A stretch of DNA of 64,000 nt from Diadema setosum (GCA_033980235.1 CM067077.1:2090972-2154971); one strand, 5' to 3'; numbered from the stretch's first letter, positions 22,301-33,611 are shown. A program made the numbers and translations. Notes: generated from the sequence alone by a model not told the origin.

Positions 22301-23793
22301 ATGCATAATGCGTTAACTTTCCCTACGTAGAAGGGAGTGTCAACATCTATTCTAGCGACGGGGAGAGTTTTCACTGTGCCATCAATCAGCACGCAAGTAC
22401 TTTCTTCACCTGTCATTTGGTTTGGCTGGACAAGATCTTGTTTAATGACAGCTCCGCTGCAGCCGCTGTCTCTGAGAACAGAAATTTGGTTGTTATTGAC
22501 TAGTCCGTTAGTAACTGGCATTTGTCTGACCACATGTTCTTTGGTGCATGCTGCACTCATCAACGGCAAGGAGTGTCCACACTTGAATTGGATATGATCT
22601 GTGGTGGATTCTAGTTTGGGGGCATTGAGTGGCATTCGAACCATCATACAAGAAGCCTCAATTTTGACCTTTGTGTTAGTGCAAGCTGGACATTGACAGG
22701 GAGTATGTGGATTTGGTTCTACCTTATCGGGTTCCGATGAAGCCAGGCTGTGTTCCGAGGTAGGGGGGTTTCCTTGCTCTGGATCCTGGGCGAGGACTAG
22801 ACCTGCCGATTTCATGGGGGAGAAAGGACAATAGTTAGCAATGTGACCTGGTTTGTGGCATATGAAACACGTTCTGCCTCTGGTTCCCTGTTTTGTACAA
22901 TCACGGGCAAGGTGACCGTGTTGGTGGCAGTTGTAACATTTGGGTTGAGACGGGGGCCTATTTCCTGAAATGTTATTTGGAGGGATTTTACCTTCAGGTC
23001 TGGTGTTGCCCCGTGGCATCTGTCCCACGTGTGTCTGGATGTTCCTTTGTGCCGGTGGGGGTGGTTTGAAGGTGCCTCCTCTGGCGTCTAAGTACTGCTC
23101 AGCTAGTTTCACCACGTCCTTCGAAGTCTCGGGCTGCCGTTCTTTTAGGAAGATGGCCAGCTCTCGATGACACCCACTGATGAGCTGCTCCCGGAGGAGT
23201 AGATCTGCCAGCTCCTCGAAAGTGTGCTCTATACCAGAGAGGCTTACCCACCTGTTCAAGTAGTTCTCTAGTCGGTTTGCATACTGGGATGCCGTTTCTC
23301 CTGTTGTCGGTTTGCCTGAAAAAAACTTGGAGCGAAATCCTTCTGCAGTGAGCTGAAAGGATTTCAAGAGTGCATGTTTCAAAGTGTCATAATCATTGGA
23401 TTCCGCACTTGACAATCTAGAGTGGACATCAAGAGCCTTACCTGTGAGCAGCGTGCTTAAGTTGAGTGCCCAGTCTGTAGTTGGCCAGTTTTGATTTTTG
23501 GCATACCGTTCGAACCGCTGTAGATAGGCATCTATGTTATCTTTGTCTTCGTGAAATAGAGGCAATTTTGGAGATCGAGCTTTGCACCCATTAGAACTTG
23601 ATTCGCTTTTGGTTTGCTTTTCTCGCGCTATCGCCAATTGTAGCTCGGCTGTTTCTCTTTCCTGTCGCCTTAACTCTAACATGTCCGCTCTTTCCTCTCT
23701 GAGTCTCTTTTGCTCGTCTGTAACAAACTGCCTAAGCTCCTCTCCACTGAATCCGAACTTTTCTCCAATTTCAGTTAACTTAGCTAGCTCCAT
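19312..23793 (-). CDS. Gag-pol polyprotein of element 1 (integrase before reverse transcriptase)
   Basis: A single 1,493-residue frame. Order: Glu/Arg-rich N-terminus and gag (residues 1 to about 270); two CCHC zinc knuckles (CYNCHQHGHLARDC near 283, CFICHKPGHIANYC near 308); aspartic protease box LRDSGCSG near 438; integrase HHCC zinc domain (HENILGGHQG near 634, CRSCDVC); integrase core with VDIVGP near 705, LTDQGTQF near 765 and NGLVERFNG near 800; reverse transcriptase with YIDDIL near 1,228; RNase H with RTDASN near 1,378 and ETDHHPL near 1,445. The protein would package RNA, copy it to DNA and integrate it. Gag and pol share one frame with no shift. No envelope gene is present. Confidence 0.93.
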   Translation of the reverse strand: MELAKLTEIGEKFGFSGEELRQFVTDEQKRLREERADMLELRRQERETAELQLAIAREKQTKSESSSNGCKARSPKLPLFHEDKDNIDAYLQRFERYAKNQNWPTTDWALNLSTLLTGKALDVHSRLSSAESNDYDTLKHALLKSFQLTAEGFRSKFFSGKPTTGETASQYANRLENYLNRWVSLSGIEHTFEELADLLLREQLISGCHRELAIFLKERQPETSKDVVKLAEQYLDARGGTFKPPPPAQRNIQTHVGQMPRGNTRPEGKIPPNNISGNRPPSQPKCYNCHQHGHLARDCTKQGTRGRTCFICHKPGHIANYCPFSPMKSAGLVLAQDPEQGNPPTSEHSLASSEPDKVEPNPHTPCQCPACTNTKVKIEASCMMVRMPLNAPKLESTTDHIQFKCGHSLPLMSAACTKEHVVRQMPVTNGLVNNNQISVLRDSGCSGAVIKQDLVQPNQMTGEESTCVLIDGTVKTLPVARIDVDTPFYVGKVNALCMKTPLYDLILGNLPGVREPDNPDPDWTATPMPVGAVQTRAQAQRDGKPFRPLKTPHPMEDIVTPTALKEAQQKDETLHRLRELADTRSEKVSRNNGLSSFFYKDGMLYRSFHSPQMDPDTTITQAVVPKQYRKQVMQTAHENILGGHQGTKKTTEKILTNFFWPGMNSDITRYCRSCDVCQRTLSKGRVTKVPLGKMPLIEVPFERIAVDIVGPIHPMTDQKNRYILTVIDVATRYPEAIPLPSIETERVAEALVSIFTRVGIPKEMLTDQGTQFTSDLMKEVSKLLSIKHFTTSPYHPAANGLVERFNGTLKQMLKRMCAENPKDWDRYITPLLFAVREAPQESMGFSPFELLYGRKVRGPLDILRELWTGEAETGETKSTYHYVLDLRNRIDETCRNAHTQLQKSANRYAKYYNQKAKHRELQVGDKVLLLLPTDRNKLLLQWKGPFDVISKISSMDYRIDLNGKPKVFHINLLKKYHARNDIPSISDAEAACTAVIECEEQNDDEEETQQPLTNTSLLQPFPFQAKESLDDVSINSALSSPQKEQVNELLNEYKDVLSDLPGRTTLGEHHIKLKGNEHLKSKPYPIPHSLRDTVREEVKTMLSLGVIEPSESPIASPIVLVKKPDGSNRFCVDFRKLNKVTVFDAEPIPDQDELFTKVAHAKFFTKIDLSKGYWQVPMAAESKPLTAFLTPDGLFQFTMMPFGLVNAPASFSRLMRRLLDRLGGTVNYIDDILIYSTTWEEHLRTLTELFRRLRAAKLTARPSKCFIGQTSVEFLGHVIDHGQVRPRPEKLKAIQEVSQPQTKRELRSFLGMANYYRKFIPNYAAVAAPLTDRTRNAEPNKVKWETSQEQAFTTLKEKLSNPPILHSPDLSQDFILRTDASNVGLGAVLLQTHQDERFPVSYASRKLLRREQAYSTIERECLAVVWAVKKFEPYLYGRQFVLETDHHPLVYMNKASPANGRLMRWILALQPYRFRVEAIRGSENVGADLLSRL

Positions 23794-24000
23794 TCCGAAT
23801 TACCTGAGCACTTATAATACCAGAATGTATTCAGATCAGTTCAGATCATGTACACAATGAATATACAACGGTGCACCTATGGATAGTACATACATACAAA
23901 TGTAGAGGAAACAAAAAAATCACAAGTTTTCCTCAACCTTTTTCTTTACACTTTTCTCTCCGTTTATATACCCATGTGACTTCGAATGGCACGAGTTATA

Positions 24001-24018
24001 TTCCCGGACAAGCCCCCA
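24001..24018 (-). promoter_or_regulatory. Primer binding site of element 1
   Basis: On the minus strand, five bases after the 5' LTR, the sequence is TGGGGGCTTGTCCGGGAA. From memory this is close to the proline-tRNA primer site of some vertebrate retroviruses, so a proline tRNA primer is plausible. Confidence 0.75.
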
Positions 24019-24023
24019 GAAAA

Positions 24024-25866
24024 TGTCACATGGGCGGACTCAAATAATGCTCAATCACACTCGTGCCATTCACTTCAATGTACAATTTAATATAAGCATT
24101 TGTGGAATATTTACAGGACTGAAATCAAGGAGTTGTGACCAACATAAAATGCAAAATCAAAATTCTTAGTGAGATAAATTTAATTACAATACTCTTATAT
24201 TCGACAACCATGTGAACGGGACCCTGTCTTGGTCCGGTTCCACCTGTGATTTTGGCTTGACACTTGTTCAGAATAATTATACCAGCTTCACTATCAATTC
24301 GTTATCCCTGACAATACACTATCTGCTATCAAGCGCAACACTATTTGGTTCACACCACCGTAGTGCTGATCCGGAGATGACCAGCCTGCACGCACGACGG
24401 TTTACCGCGGTTAAAACACTTGTCTTCAATTACACTGCTTCCGTTTACATCCGGGTTCTGTGCTAACCCGCAATTATCATGAAGTATATAAATACCAATC
24501 TTCGAATTATGTGCACATTATTTTCATCTTTTTACCAATTTAACCTGACCTTCATCTCTCTACTTCAGCGACACTTCCACGTCGTAACCAAGAGTAACCA
24601 ATCATATCTACAGGGTGTCATGCACCCGCCAGGTTCATCGCTCACCTGCGTTGTCCCCAGAGTCACATTAATTGTCAAACTGTTCGCTTCCAGAACATGA
24701 ACTGATTCGTGGGTGGAGCGTCCTTATATGCGAGGTTGCTGTTCCAGCTCCAAAGTGTCGCGAGGGACCCGCGTTCCGTATTCTTTGGCGTCCAAAGTCC
24801 TCCCTAGCGAGGGGCGGACCCAGTCGCTCTGCTGCGAATGCGTCGGCCTGGGAGTAGGCTCGTCCTCGGTCTCGGCGCCATCTACAAAATCATTTAAATG
24901 CAACATCTACCAGTGGGGTGTGTTCTAATCACACACACACAAAGATTATCAGCTTAAAATCCTGACATCACAGTGACAATTTACGAACTGCATTATTATC
25001 CAATTAACATACAAAAATTCACATAATGAAATGTTTCAAACATTGGAAATATAACCGTGCATAGCTTATCAAACATCACCGCATCGTTTATAATATACTT
25101 TATCACTTATTCACGGGGTTCTCCGGGGCTATATGTGGTGCCCTGAAACACATTCACATCCTTTTACACGACAAAGTAGAAATCAAATCGCAATTTAACT
25201 TACCAATGACCGGTGTAATATAACCAAAATGCCTCTTCTTCTTGGCTACTGGAAGGCTGCAAAGGCTGTTGGAATACGCCTTCTGGCAGCAAACAAAATC
25301 TGAACTCTAATCAGCCAGTACACAGGCTGACGGTAAGGTGGACGGACGGCTCCTGGCCGCAAACGAAATTGGGCTTAGACACAAAATTATCTTGCCAACT
25401 GGCGCCTGAGTGTGGCAGGTTGGTTTCCTGCCATCACGGAGCTAACTCAATGTTCTCTCGGTGAAATCAAAATGGTGTCTGCCCCGAAAAGATCCAACTC
25501 TACTGTTAAATTGCTACTCGGCTACGACACTCCTTTTCGAGGCATTTGGAATATTTGATACAACTAAAAGGACTTGAACGAAAACACCTATACAGCACTC
25601 TCCCGGAACTGGAGCTATTTCCTGTCTTTTCTTTCTACATTAATTGACATGCAAAAATAAATGAACTCCTCTCGGTCATCGATGGCGCTACTTGTAAAAC
25701 ATTTACACCTGTCTTATCACTTTCTCTCTCTCGCTCTCGCTTTCTCTCTCGCTCCCTCACTCGCACCCTTTGTCTCGTTATCCCTACCCGTAAACATGTT
25801 TGTCTAGTTGAATGACCGATAGGTGATGTACATGAAACAACCTGGAAATGCATTTTCAATGTGACA
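24024..25866 (-). repeat. 5' LTR of element 1
   Basis: 1,843 bp, appears identical to 17,401-19,243. On the minus strand a CGCATATAAGG word (plus 24,722-24,732) is a candidate TATA box for the element's transcript, which is inference. A CA-dinucleotide run and a CT-rich tract also lie inside. Confidence 0.93.
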
Positions 25867-25871
25867 ATGAT
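25867..25871. repeat. Target-site duplication of element 1, right
   Basis: ATGAT, immediately after the terminal ATGTGACA. Confidence 0.95.
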
Positions 25872-26993
25872 GAAGTCGGTGCTTCCGTCTTTCTTCTCCT
25901 GTTTCCCAGCAAAGATGAGGCAGTTTCTCCTTAAATATTGTTCTGCCGCACCCATGGTGGTTTCGAAAATCACGCACGGCCGCTTCCATGCCAGGGACGC
26001 TATTTTCTTCCCCCCCCCCCCTTTTTTTCGCGGCTTTCAATGTCAAATTCCAGGGATTGATGAACTTCCTCACATAACATGGCAGCCTGGATCCTCATTT
26101 TAAGCAGCCTATGTTTTAAGGCATTGACGGGCTCTTTGTATATAAGGTACCAGTAGATTGCTGGTCTATATATGTTCGGCAGAGCAATACTTCACACACG
26201 TTTATACATTACGGCGGCTAGATCAAATAATTAGTGTATGTGAATGTTCATTTTCTTTGTTACTCTTATTGAATTGTTCGAAACTCACAAGACTGGTTTA
26301 AAATTATGTTGACGAATATACCCCAAAGTTCTGATGCATTTGATGTTGGTTGAAATAGCCGCTTAAGGTGTGACATCATGCAGATAGCACTCAAAGAGGC
26401 ATACTTTGAGGTAATATATTGGTATACTGTAGTCTGGAGAGCATCATGATTTTATTTTTCTTCATGTTATAGCACTATAGTGAATTTCTGCTACAGGCCA
26501 TATAATTATACTAATATTGAGAAGTACAAAAATGGTATATTGAAAAATAATAGAATGTGTGTCGAATGTTGGGCGATGATATGACCACAATAAACGATAG
26601 TATTTTATATCTTACAGATGCCTCAAAATAGCAATCTCATGATATTTTCAGACAGTCCGATTCAAATGAAGTTTCCTCACAGGACTATAGTTTGAAACTA
26701 TTGGAGCTATGGAAGAATGTGCATTTTACAGGAATTGTACTCCTTTTAAAGTGATGTCCTTCGGGGTGATTTTGAAAGATTACCTATAGTGTTCATTTGA
26801 TATAAGGCATGCAAAAGTTTCAGCAGATTTATATGTTTTAGTTAAGAAACTGATATGCTTGTATCGCTGAAATAGACACAGCTTCTTGACATAGGCTAAC
26901 CAATAAAAGGTCAAAGTGACATAAAGTACAGAAAGTGAAGGAAACTTGTGCACGTACATGAGCATGATAGAAAGAATATTCCAAGGACTTAGT

Positions 26994-27151
26994 CCAGGGG
27001 CCTGTTTCATAAAACTTTTCATCAGTGACAACTTGTCATAGATTGGAAAAGCTACGGAAATCCTTCAAGCTGATTGGCTGAGAATAAATTTGTCATAGAA
27101 ACGTGGCAGTTGTCACTGATAACAAGTTCTGTGAAAAGGGCCGGCTCCTGG
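26994..27151. mobile_element. 155-bp MITE with inverted ends, copy 2
   Basis: The same element and flanks as 9,869-10,025: CCAGGGGCCTGTTTCATAAA at the left and the inverse GGGCCGGCTCCTGG at the right. Confidence 0.65.
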
Positions 27152-28029
27152 GAGTTTGCTTCACTTCTCTTTCACTTTATATGATCATTTTGGTTTAGAG
27201 TTTACAACCCATTTATATCAGTGATTATGCGTAACCAAAAGCTGCAGACAATGGAAACATGCTATAACAAGTTTAGTTCATTGGGACAATACACATTGCT
27301 CTTTTATATCAAGTTTCTTTTTCTATTGAGGCATAGCAAAACAAAACATTATAATAGATAAAAAGCTGAAAAGAGAGCATTTATCTTGTTTTTGTACGGT
27401 TTTGTTTTATCAGAGTTCTAATAGCGAGGTTCAACTGTTTATTCCCAGATTAAATGTATATATAACAAGATATCAGTCTAGTTGTGAAATTTCTTCTGAA
27501 ATTTCTTTTGAAATTTTCTTCTGAAATTAGCATTTGTGTTAGTGTAAACCGTATTGTGTTACCAATCTTCTCTGTATGCATTATTCGAAAAGTAATTCGC
27601 TTGACTAACAAACTAAGTACTGTTTTCATTTGTTTAATGCTGTATCATATCTGCCATATGTAGTTGTCAGCTAATGTTACTTATGTGATAAGTACTTGTT
27701 TGTGGAAACTTTGTTCTCTAATAAAACACAATTAATAGCAAAAATGCCACATTTCCATCTTTTTTTTTTAATGTGAAACACGTTTCATTGTTGCTTTATT
27801 ACTAGTTTATGAAGAGAGCTATTCCAAAATGATATTATGCTAAGTCTGCTGTGCTTGTCAGAAATGAAGTTGTTTAAATATCTGTACATAGTATATAACA
27901 AGATATTATGGTTAATGTAAGTTTGAAGTAAAATATCTTGCCGGATGTTGCACGAAACTCCAAAACTTTGAAGCTGCATTTAAGAAAGATATAAGGGCTT
28001 TCCATTATAATTATTACTTCTGTTTTTAT

Positions 28030-28976
28030 TCCTCAGCACGAAGTGGTGCCGGAGGCATTATGTTTTCGGGTTGTCCGTCCGTCCGTACGTCCGTACGTCC
28101 GTCCACATTCGTTTACGCGATAACTTGAGTAATATTGACTGGAATTTTACCAAACTTGGTCCAAGTATAAAGTATGATGGGGCAATTACTTGATTAGATT
28201 TTGGGTGAAATCAGCCAAAGGTCTAAGGTGAAGGTCAAATCATGAAATTGTATCTGTTTACACGATAATTCAAGACTGGATCAAGCAAATATCACCAAAC
28301 TTTGTTCAAGGATGATGTATGGTGGAATAATTTATTAATTTTGGAGTGAAATCGGACAGATGTCAAAGGTCAAAGATCAAGGTCAAATCCTAAAATTTAT
28401 CTTTTTACACGATAACTCAAAATCGGATGGAGCAGCTTTCACCAAACTTGGTCCAAGGATGATGTACAATAAAGTAATTAGTTGAGAAGATTTTAGTGAC
28501 ATTGGAAAAAGGTCAAAGGTCAAAAGTTCAGGGTCAAATGCTAAAAGTGTTGCTATTTCCCCATATGCATGCAATGCCCAAAGGTATTTTCTTGAAACTT
28601 AGTGTAGACATGTACTACTGCATAAAGATTCTCCAGAGAGTGTTTCATATCATAAGGTCAAAGGTCAAAAGGTCAAAGATTAGGTGAAAATGTTACAATT
28701 TTACTTTTCTCACAAATGGTTCAATGTATCTTCATGGAACTTGGTACATACACATGTACTGACTAGCAGGGATTACCTAGGGAATTTAGGGGTCATGGAT
28801 CAATATTCAGGGGTCAACGGTCAAGGCCAACTGGTCAAAATTTTATTATTTTCCTCTTATATACTAGTATATGCAGTGGTTGAATTATTACTTTTAAAAC
28901 TTAATATACATACCTACTGGAGATTCTCGTGAAGAATTCCTGCCAGAAGGTCAAAGGTCAAAGGTTAAGGGTCAAA
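28030..28976 (+). repeat. AGGTCA-rich dispersed element (long type), copy 2
   Basis: Nearly identical to 10,905-11,850, including the CCGTCCGTCCGTACG run and DR1-spaced AGGTCA pairs near 28,510, 28,656 and 28,948. It ends at the second array junction, GGGTCAAATCTGGAACCC. Confidence 0.7.
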
Positions 28977-30330
28977 TCTGGAACCCGGCTCGACCCAACA
29001 GACATGTTACATTGCAAAAGGGCTCAAAACCCTTTATGCAATCTCTGGAGTCGGAGCCCACACTTTAGGTCTTATCCCCACTCTATCCGCACACTACTTG
29101 AATATCAACTATCTGCCTCCGCCCCGCGTGCCTTATGGGGTTTCCATATACCACCTAAAAAAAAAGCATGATACCAAACTCGATCAGGCGCAAACACACC
29201 TTTTCAAACGGATCATCGGTCTTCCCCTGTCTGCTGCAGACGAAAGTGTATATCTCCTCACCGGCCTACAACCAATATCACGACGTATTGATCACGAAAC
29301 ACTCCTACTGCTTGGCCAAACCCTCAACCTAGACCACACAAGGTTTGGGCAGCGTTCCTTTATCCATGCAGTAAGAGGCAACACTCCATTCATCTCTACT
29401 CTGAAAACCATCCTATCTAATACAGCCTATACTCAAACTCAATGACCTCTTGAACCGTTTCATGCCATATCCCCGCTGGAAACGCCTCGTAAGAAATATG
29501 ATCTCTACAGCAACACATAAGGACCTCACCAAAAAAAAAAATATCTTAACCTCAAACCTTCACTTGAATTTTGGACACACTGGAATCACATTAACCCGAG
29601 GATAATCTACCCCTCAAACCCTCCATCCCTTATCATCCGACAGGCCCTGACAGCAAGAGCTCAACTCTTAACATCCACATGTGTCATGTACCTACTACAA
29701 ACAAGACTCCTCAAGATAAAGAAGCAGATGGCCCCACATGCATCCTATGCAATGAGGAATATGAAACTACCGTACACTTTGTGTCTACCTGCCGTCACAC
29801 CACTGGAATCCGCCATTGATTTATTAAACAGAACAGAAAGTGCGCCTGCTGAAATATCCCTTTCCTTCCAATAACACCCAGACTGCGCTCCAGTTTACAT
29901 GCACAACACTCTTACCATGACTCTATAACCTCCCACAGTCTGCCAATGACAAAGTCCTGCTATGCTCCCTTCACATTATGCAAACTCCATATTAACGATT
30001 GAACTGCAATCTTTCCAACCCTGTCCCCTGATATCACCTATCTAAACAGGAAGGTACCTACTCCTGAACACCTCTCTACCATCCACGCTTGCACAACCAA
30101 TATCACGAGGTATTGATCATGAAACACTATTACTGCTTGGTCAAACCCTCAACCTGGACCACTCAAGGTTTGAGCGGCGTTCCTTTCTCCATGCAGCACA
30201 ACATCCCAATCATCTCTACTCTGAAGACCACCTTATCTAATACAACCTATACCCAAACTCAATGACCTCATGAACCATCCACGCTCGTCAATCTCCGACA
30301 TAAACGGAGGGAGGAAAAGAAGAAGAAGAA
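28977..30330 (+). pseudogene. Reverse transcriptase 3' remnant, copy 3
   Basis: The C-terminal part of the non-LTR element. One frame of 115 residues (29,098-29,445) still reads RIIGLPLSAADES and LLTGLQPIS. It shares the extra duplicated segment (30,089-30,275) with copy 2, and the tail lies near 30,305-30,330. Non-functional. Confidence 0.75.
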
Positions 30331-31597
30331 GGTTGTATGGCGACAATTTTGGGGTTCAAATTCAAACCCGTATTTCTTAGTGTGTATATTAAAAAAAAAA
30401 TCGTTTGATCACGTTACTGTCTTGTGACATTTTCTTTTCCATTCATCATTCTTCTATAGTAAATTTAATTGCATAAAAAAACTAGTACATAAAGGAACAA
30501 AACACCTATAGTATTTACAACTCTTTCTGATATGAATATGAAGAATGAGGCAAACTTCATGCGGATGAGGAACTGACGAAAGAAGGCGATTCTGTGAGAA
30601 TGTTGGAGTGATGATGTGAGCTGTGTGTTGTAATCCCATCTCTCTACAACCAAAATTTGTCAGTCCTCATATTAATGTTTTCTAACAGCCCCATTGCGTT
30701 TAAATATTGCTAATAATAATTATATCAGTTATCGTTTTCTGGATCTTACAATGCCGTCTTAATTATTTTCTCCTTTTTTCCTTTCACTCTTAATTTTCTC
30801 AATATTCTGTGACAAATGATAAATGTATTGGCAATGATAATAATTACAATGCTAATGATAATAATGTTAATTTTTATTTCTTTTTTAGCTAGCATAGCCA
30901 TGGAGCACAACATTGCTAACACATTTTGAGTGTTTTACAAAGGCTTCCCAATGTCATTGACACATTACAGAAAAAGAAAGAAAGAAGGAAGTAAAGAAAG
31001 AAAAAGAGAAAGCAAAAAGGAAGAAAATCAGAAGATGTCTGAGGGTGTCTTGGTGCCGCGGTTGGTATCAGGTGCTCACACATTCACCTTGACTCTGTAT
31101 ACATGGTATAAGGGCAATTTCATTTATGATCCTGATTACTGAACCCCGGAAAATAGAATATCTGAGTGCGCGCTAACACTATAGTTGCATGGCTTTGAAC
31201 GCAGTGCTGCCTGACACGCCCTACATGTATTACAAAAGCGTCCCGATGTGCCGTGGTCACATGCTGGACAAGAAAATAGGAAAAGAGATCGAAAGTAAAG
31301 AGAGAAATGCTACATTGTTGCTGCGGTTGGCATCGGGTATAAACAACCCATTCTGCTTACTCACATGTTGCTAAGAGCCAGTTGCTATACTATAGTCTGA
31401 TATTAAATGTGTGGTATGCTTGCCAAAATGAGACAATACCACCGAAACCTGAATGACGTTGTATGTATAGGATCTAAAAATCTACGAGACATCCAATATA
31501 TGCATGGCGCTTTTGAAGTCGCTTTTAGCTAGGGTGCCCTCATAATCAAGAATCAGTCGTGTTTGGAGCTTCGTACCAGAGGTGAGAAATACAAACA
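30331..31597. other. 5' flank of double-BTB gene, copy 3
   Basis: Corresponds to 13,201-14,464 with few differences. A private ATGC insertion near 31,501 distinguishes it. No other gene was seen. Confidence 0.5.
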
Positions 31598-32611
31598 ATG
31601 GCGTCTTATGTAGGACTGAATGTTGGCGGCACAATTTACGAAACATCCGAAATGACTCTTACCAGTCAACCTGAAAGTTTCTTCACCTCGCTATTGAGTG
31701 GCAATCATAGCAGTGCCATCAGAGATGAACGGGGGAACTACAGAATTGATCGTGATGGTGACATATTCCGATACATTCTCAATTACCTGCGTGATAACAA
31801 GCTCATTCTACCAGAAGGTTTCAACAAGCTCGCCTTACTCGAGCGCGAAGCGGATTTCTACCAGCTCCAATCACTCAAAACTGACATCCAGGCCTTGAGA
31901 GTGGGAAAGCGCAGTGACCCTATTTCTTTAAACGTTTCTGGAACGACTTACACAACAACAAGGGAAGTTCTTTCCCATGAGCCCAAGTCAGTTTTCCAAC
32001 AGATTCTGGATTACCAGGCCACTCCAGTGAACGGTCAATACTTAATACCAGGTGACGGAGCACTCTTCAACCTCATATTGGAATATCTCCGGTTTGGAGC
32101 TCTCGTTCCATATACCTCTTCGGATGGATGGGAGTCGCTAAAAAATGAAGCAAGATTTCTGAAGCTTGAGGTTCTTCTGGCGCACATCGCAATCCGTCAG
32201 ATGTTAGCATCAGATGAAACACCCCTTAAGGGACTGGCAATGTTTGCCAGACGGGACGACTTCGTGTTGTACGCAAGGGATCGATCAATTTTGAAGAGTT
32301 TAGCTACAATGCTGCTAACGAAAGACCCGTTTCCAGAGAGGATCATCTATCGATACAGCAGCAGAATTTCTATCTTCGTCATGGTAATTTCTCTGGACAG
32401 GTCTCAGGCAGGAGAACCTGTTTCTACACCGGCAACCGAGGCGGATCCTAGTCACATCAGCCGATACCCTGCAAATAGAGAAGACATGATCGCACTCCTC
32501 TCTGTTCTCGTTGGCATGGAAACCCATCGAAAAGTTTTCCCTTCCTCGTACCTTGGGTTGTTTTGCATTCCAAGCGACATAGTTAGTAGTAAGCTTAAGG
32601 AGATATTTTAA
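31598..32611 (+). CDS. Double BTB/T1 (KCTD-like) protein, copy 3
   Basis: A 337-residue intact frame with the same two T1 domains (residues 5-99 and 108-200) and C-terminal region as the other copies. By eye it differs from copy 1 at two nucleotides: one gives A99 in place of T99, the other is silent. It carries S17 and V329 like copy 1. Start context and stop are unchanged. It is as likely to be functional as the others. Cullin-3 adaptor activity or T1-mediated assembly is inferred from the family only. Confidence 0.85.
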   Translation: MASYVGLNVGGTIYETSEMTLTSQPESFFTSLLSGNHSSAIRDERGNYRIDRDGDIFRYILNYLRDNKLILPEGFNKLALLEREADFYQLQSLKTDIQALRVGKRSDPISLNVSGTTYTTTREVLSHEPKSVFQQILDYQATPVNGQYLIPGDGALFNLILEYLRFGALVPYTSSDGWESLKNEARFLKLEVLLAHIAIRQMLASDETPLKGLAMFARRDDFVLYARDRSILKSLATMLLTKDPFPERIIYRYSSRISIFVMVISLDRSQAGEPVSTPATEADPSHISRYPANREDMIALLSVLVGMETHRKVFPSSYLGLFCIPSDIVSSKLKEIF

Positions 32612-32843
32612 GCTTTGGCTGTAGTACTTAGCAGTAGTATCTTCATCCACATGCATACTGTTTAATACTGTGATGGAGTGATGTACTTGAGGTTTGATGA
32701 GTACATTCTATAACCAAATTCTACAAGTATTATACTCCGCTTGGCGCCAGCTATTATTGTCAGCATTTTATAACGTTTAATTTCTCAAAAGGATTGGTGA
32801 CTAGAAGTGCTTCATGGCGAAGTTGAAGTGTATATAGGGCGAT

Positions 32844-33029
32844 GTGAGTCAAAAAATCCACAATTTAGAGGGTAGAGTGAACAGGGATAATTATAATGTC
32901 CGCCCATGTCTGATTAAAGCAACTTGGGAAGAGTTCATAGCATTAGTTGTCGATCATTTTTACAAAGAAAACAAGTTGCGTTTGTGCGCCAGGGATTTTG
33001 ACAAAAGTTCTGAGTGGATAATGTCCTAA
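32844..33029 (+). CDS. Small open frame downstream of double-BTB gene, copy 3
   Basis: A 61-residue frame identical in translation to copy 1. No recognised family; likely 3' UTR or chance. Confidence 0.15.
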   Translation: MSQKIHNLEGRVNRDNYNVRPCLIKATWEEFIALVVDHFYKENKLRLCARDFDKSSEWIMS

Positions 33030-33611
33030 ACAACACGATTGTTATTATGATTGTTATTATGATTGTTTTCGTTTTAAATCAGCGAGAGCACAGTGTTATC
33101 GTCGTAGTACGTCTGAATCTACCACAGCACTTGTGGGTGGAGAATGGTGTCTAACTAGATTTCGGTAAATGTATCATAGGGATGTTACGAACAGAAAAAC
33201 AAATGTTAAAATTTCTAATCATCCATTTTCACGCTCCTCTGCCACCGCCGTCTATTTTTTTTTTTCACTTTCATTTTCTTCTAATTCTTTATTTGCTATT
33301 TCATGTACACGTTTCTGTCTGATATTATTTCTTATTTCCAGCGTACATACCTTTTTTCTGTGTTGTAAACGTAAGGCCAAAACAGTGGTGTCTGATGTAA
33401 ATAAAAAAATCATGTTAAAGTTGTTGATGTTGAAGGGCAGAATAGTTTAATGTGAGATTCTGATACAATGTCATGTACGTACTGTAGATATGCTGAGTAT
33501 AGGGTGATTAGGTTCTAATAACATGTAAATATTGCTGATAGATTTACAGTGTATCACTTTTTGCCATCTTTCTCCTTTCTATGTGTGATAATACATAGTT
33601 TTGTTTTGTCT

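Larger units (their letters stand above)
17401..25866 (-). mobile_element. Gmr1-like Ty3/Gypsy LTR retrotransposon, complete (element 1)
   Basis: An 8,466-bp element on the minus strand, flanked by a 5-bp target duplication ATGAT (17,396-17,400 and 25,867-25,871). The empty site is visible in copies 1 and 3. Both LTRs are 1,843 bp and appear identical, with inverted termini TGTCACAT/ATGTGACA. Internally there is a primer binding site, one long gag-pol frame and a polypurine tract. Pol order is protease, integrase, reverse transcriptase, RNase H, the arrangement of Gmr1-like elements of deuterostomes. All key domains look intact, so it may be active or very recently so. Confidence 0.95.
11851..28976. 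repeat. Tandem array unit, copy 2 of 3 (middle, chimeric)
   Basis: The middle unit, about 8.66 kb after removing the retrotransposon and its duplicated target. Its left part shares diagnostic differences with copy 3, such as a 187-bp internal duplication at 12,961-13,147 that copy 1 lacks. Its right part, beyond about 26,300, shares differences with copy 1. It begins with the same AGGTCA-element/reverse-transcriptase junction as copy 3. Confidence 0.85.
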
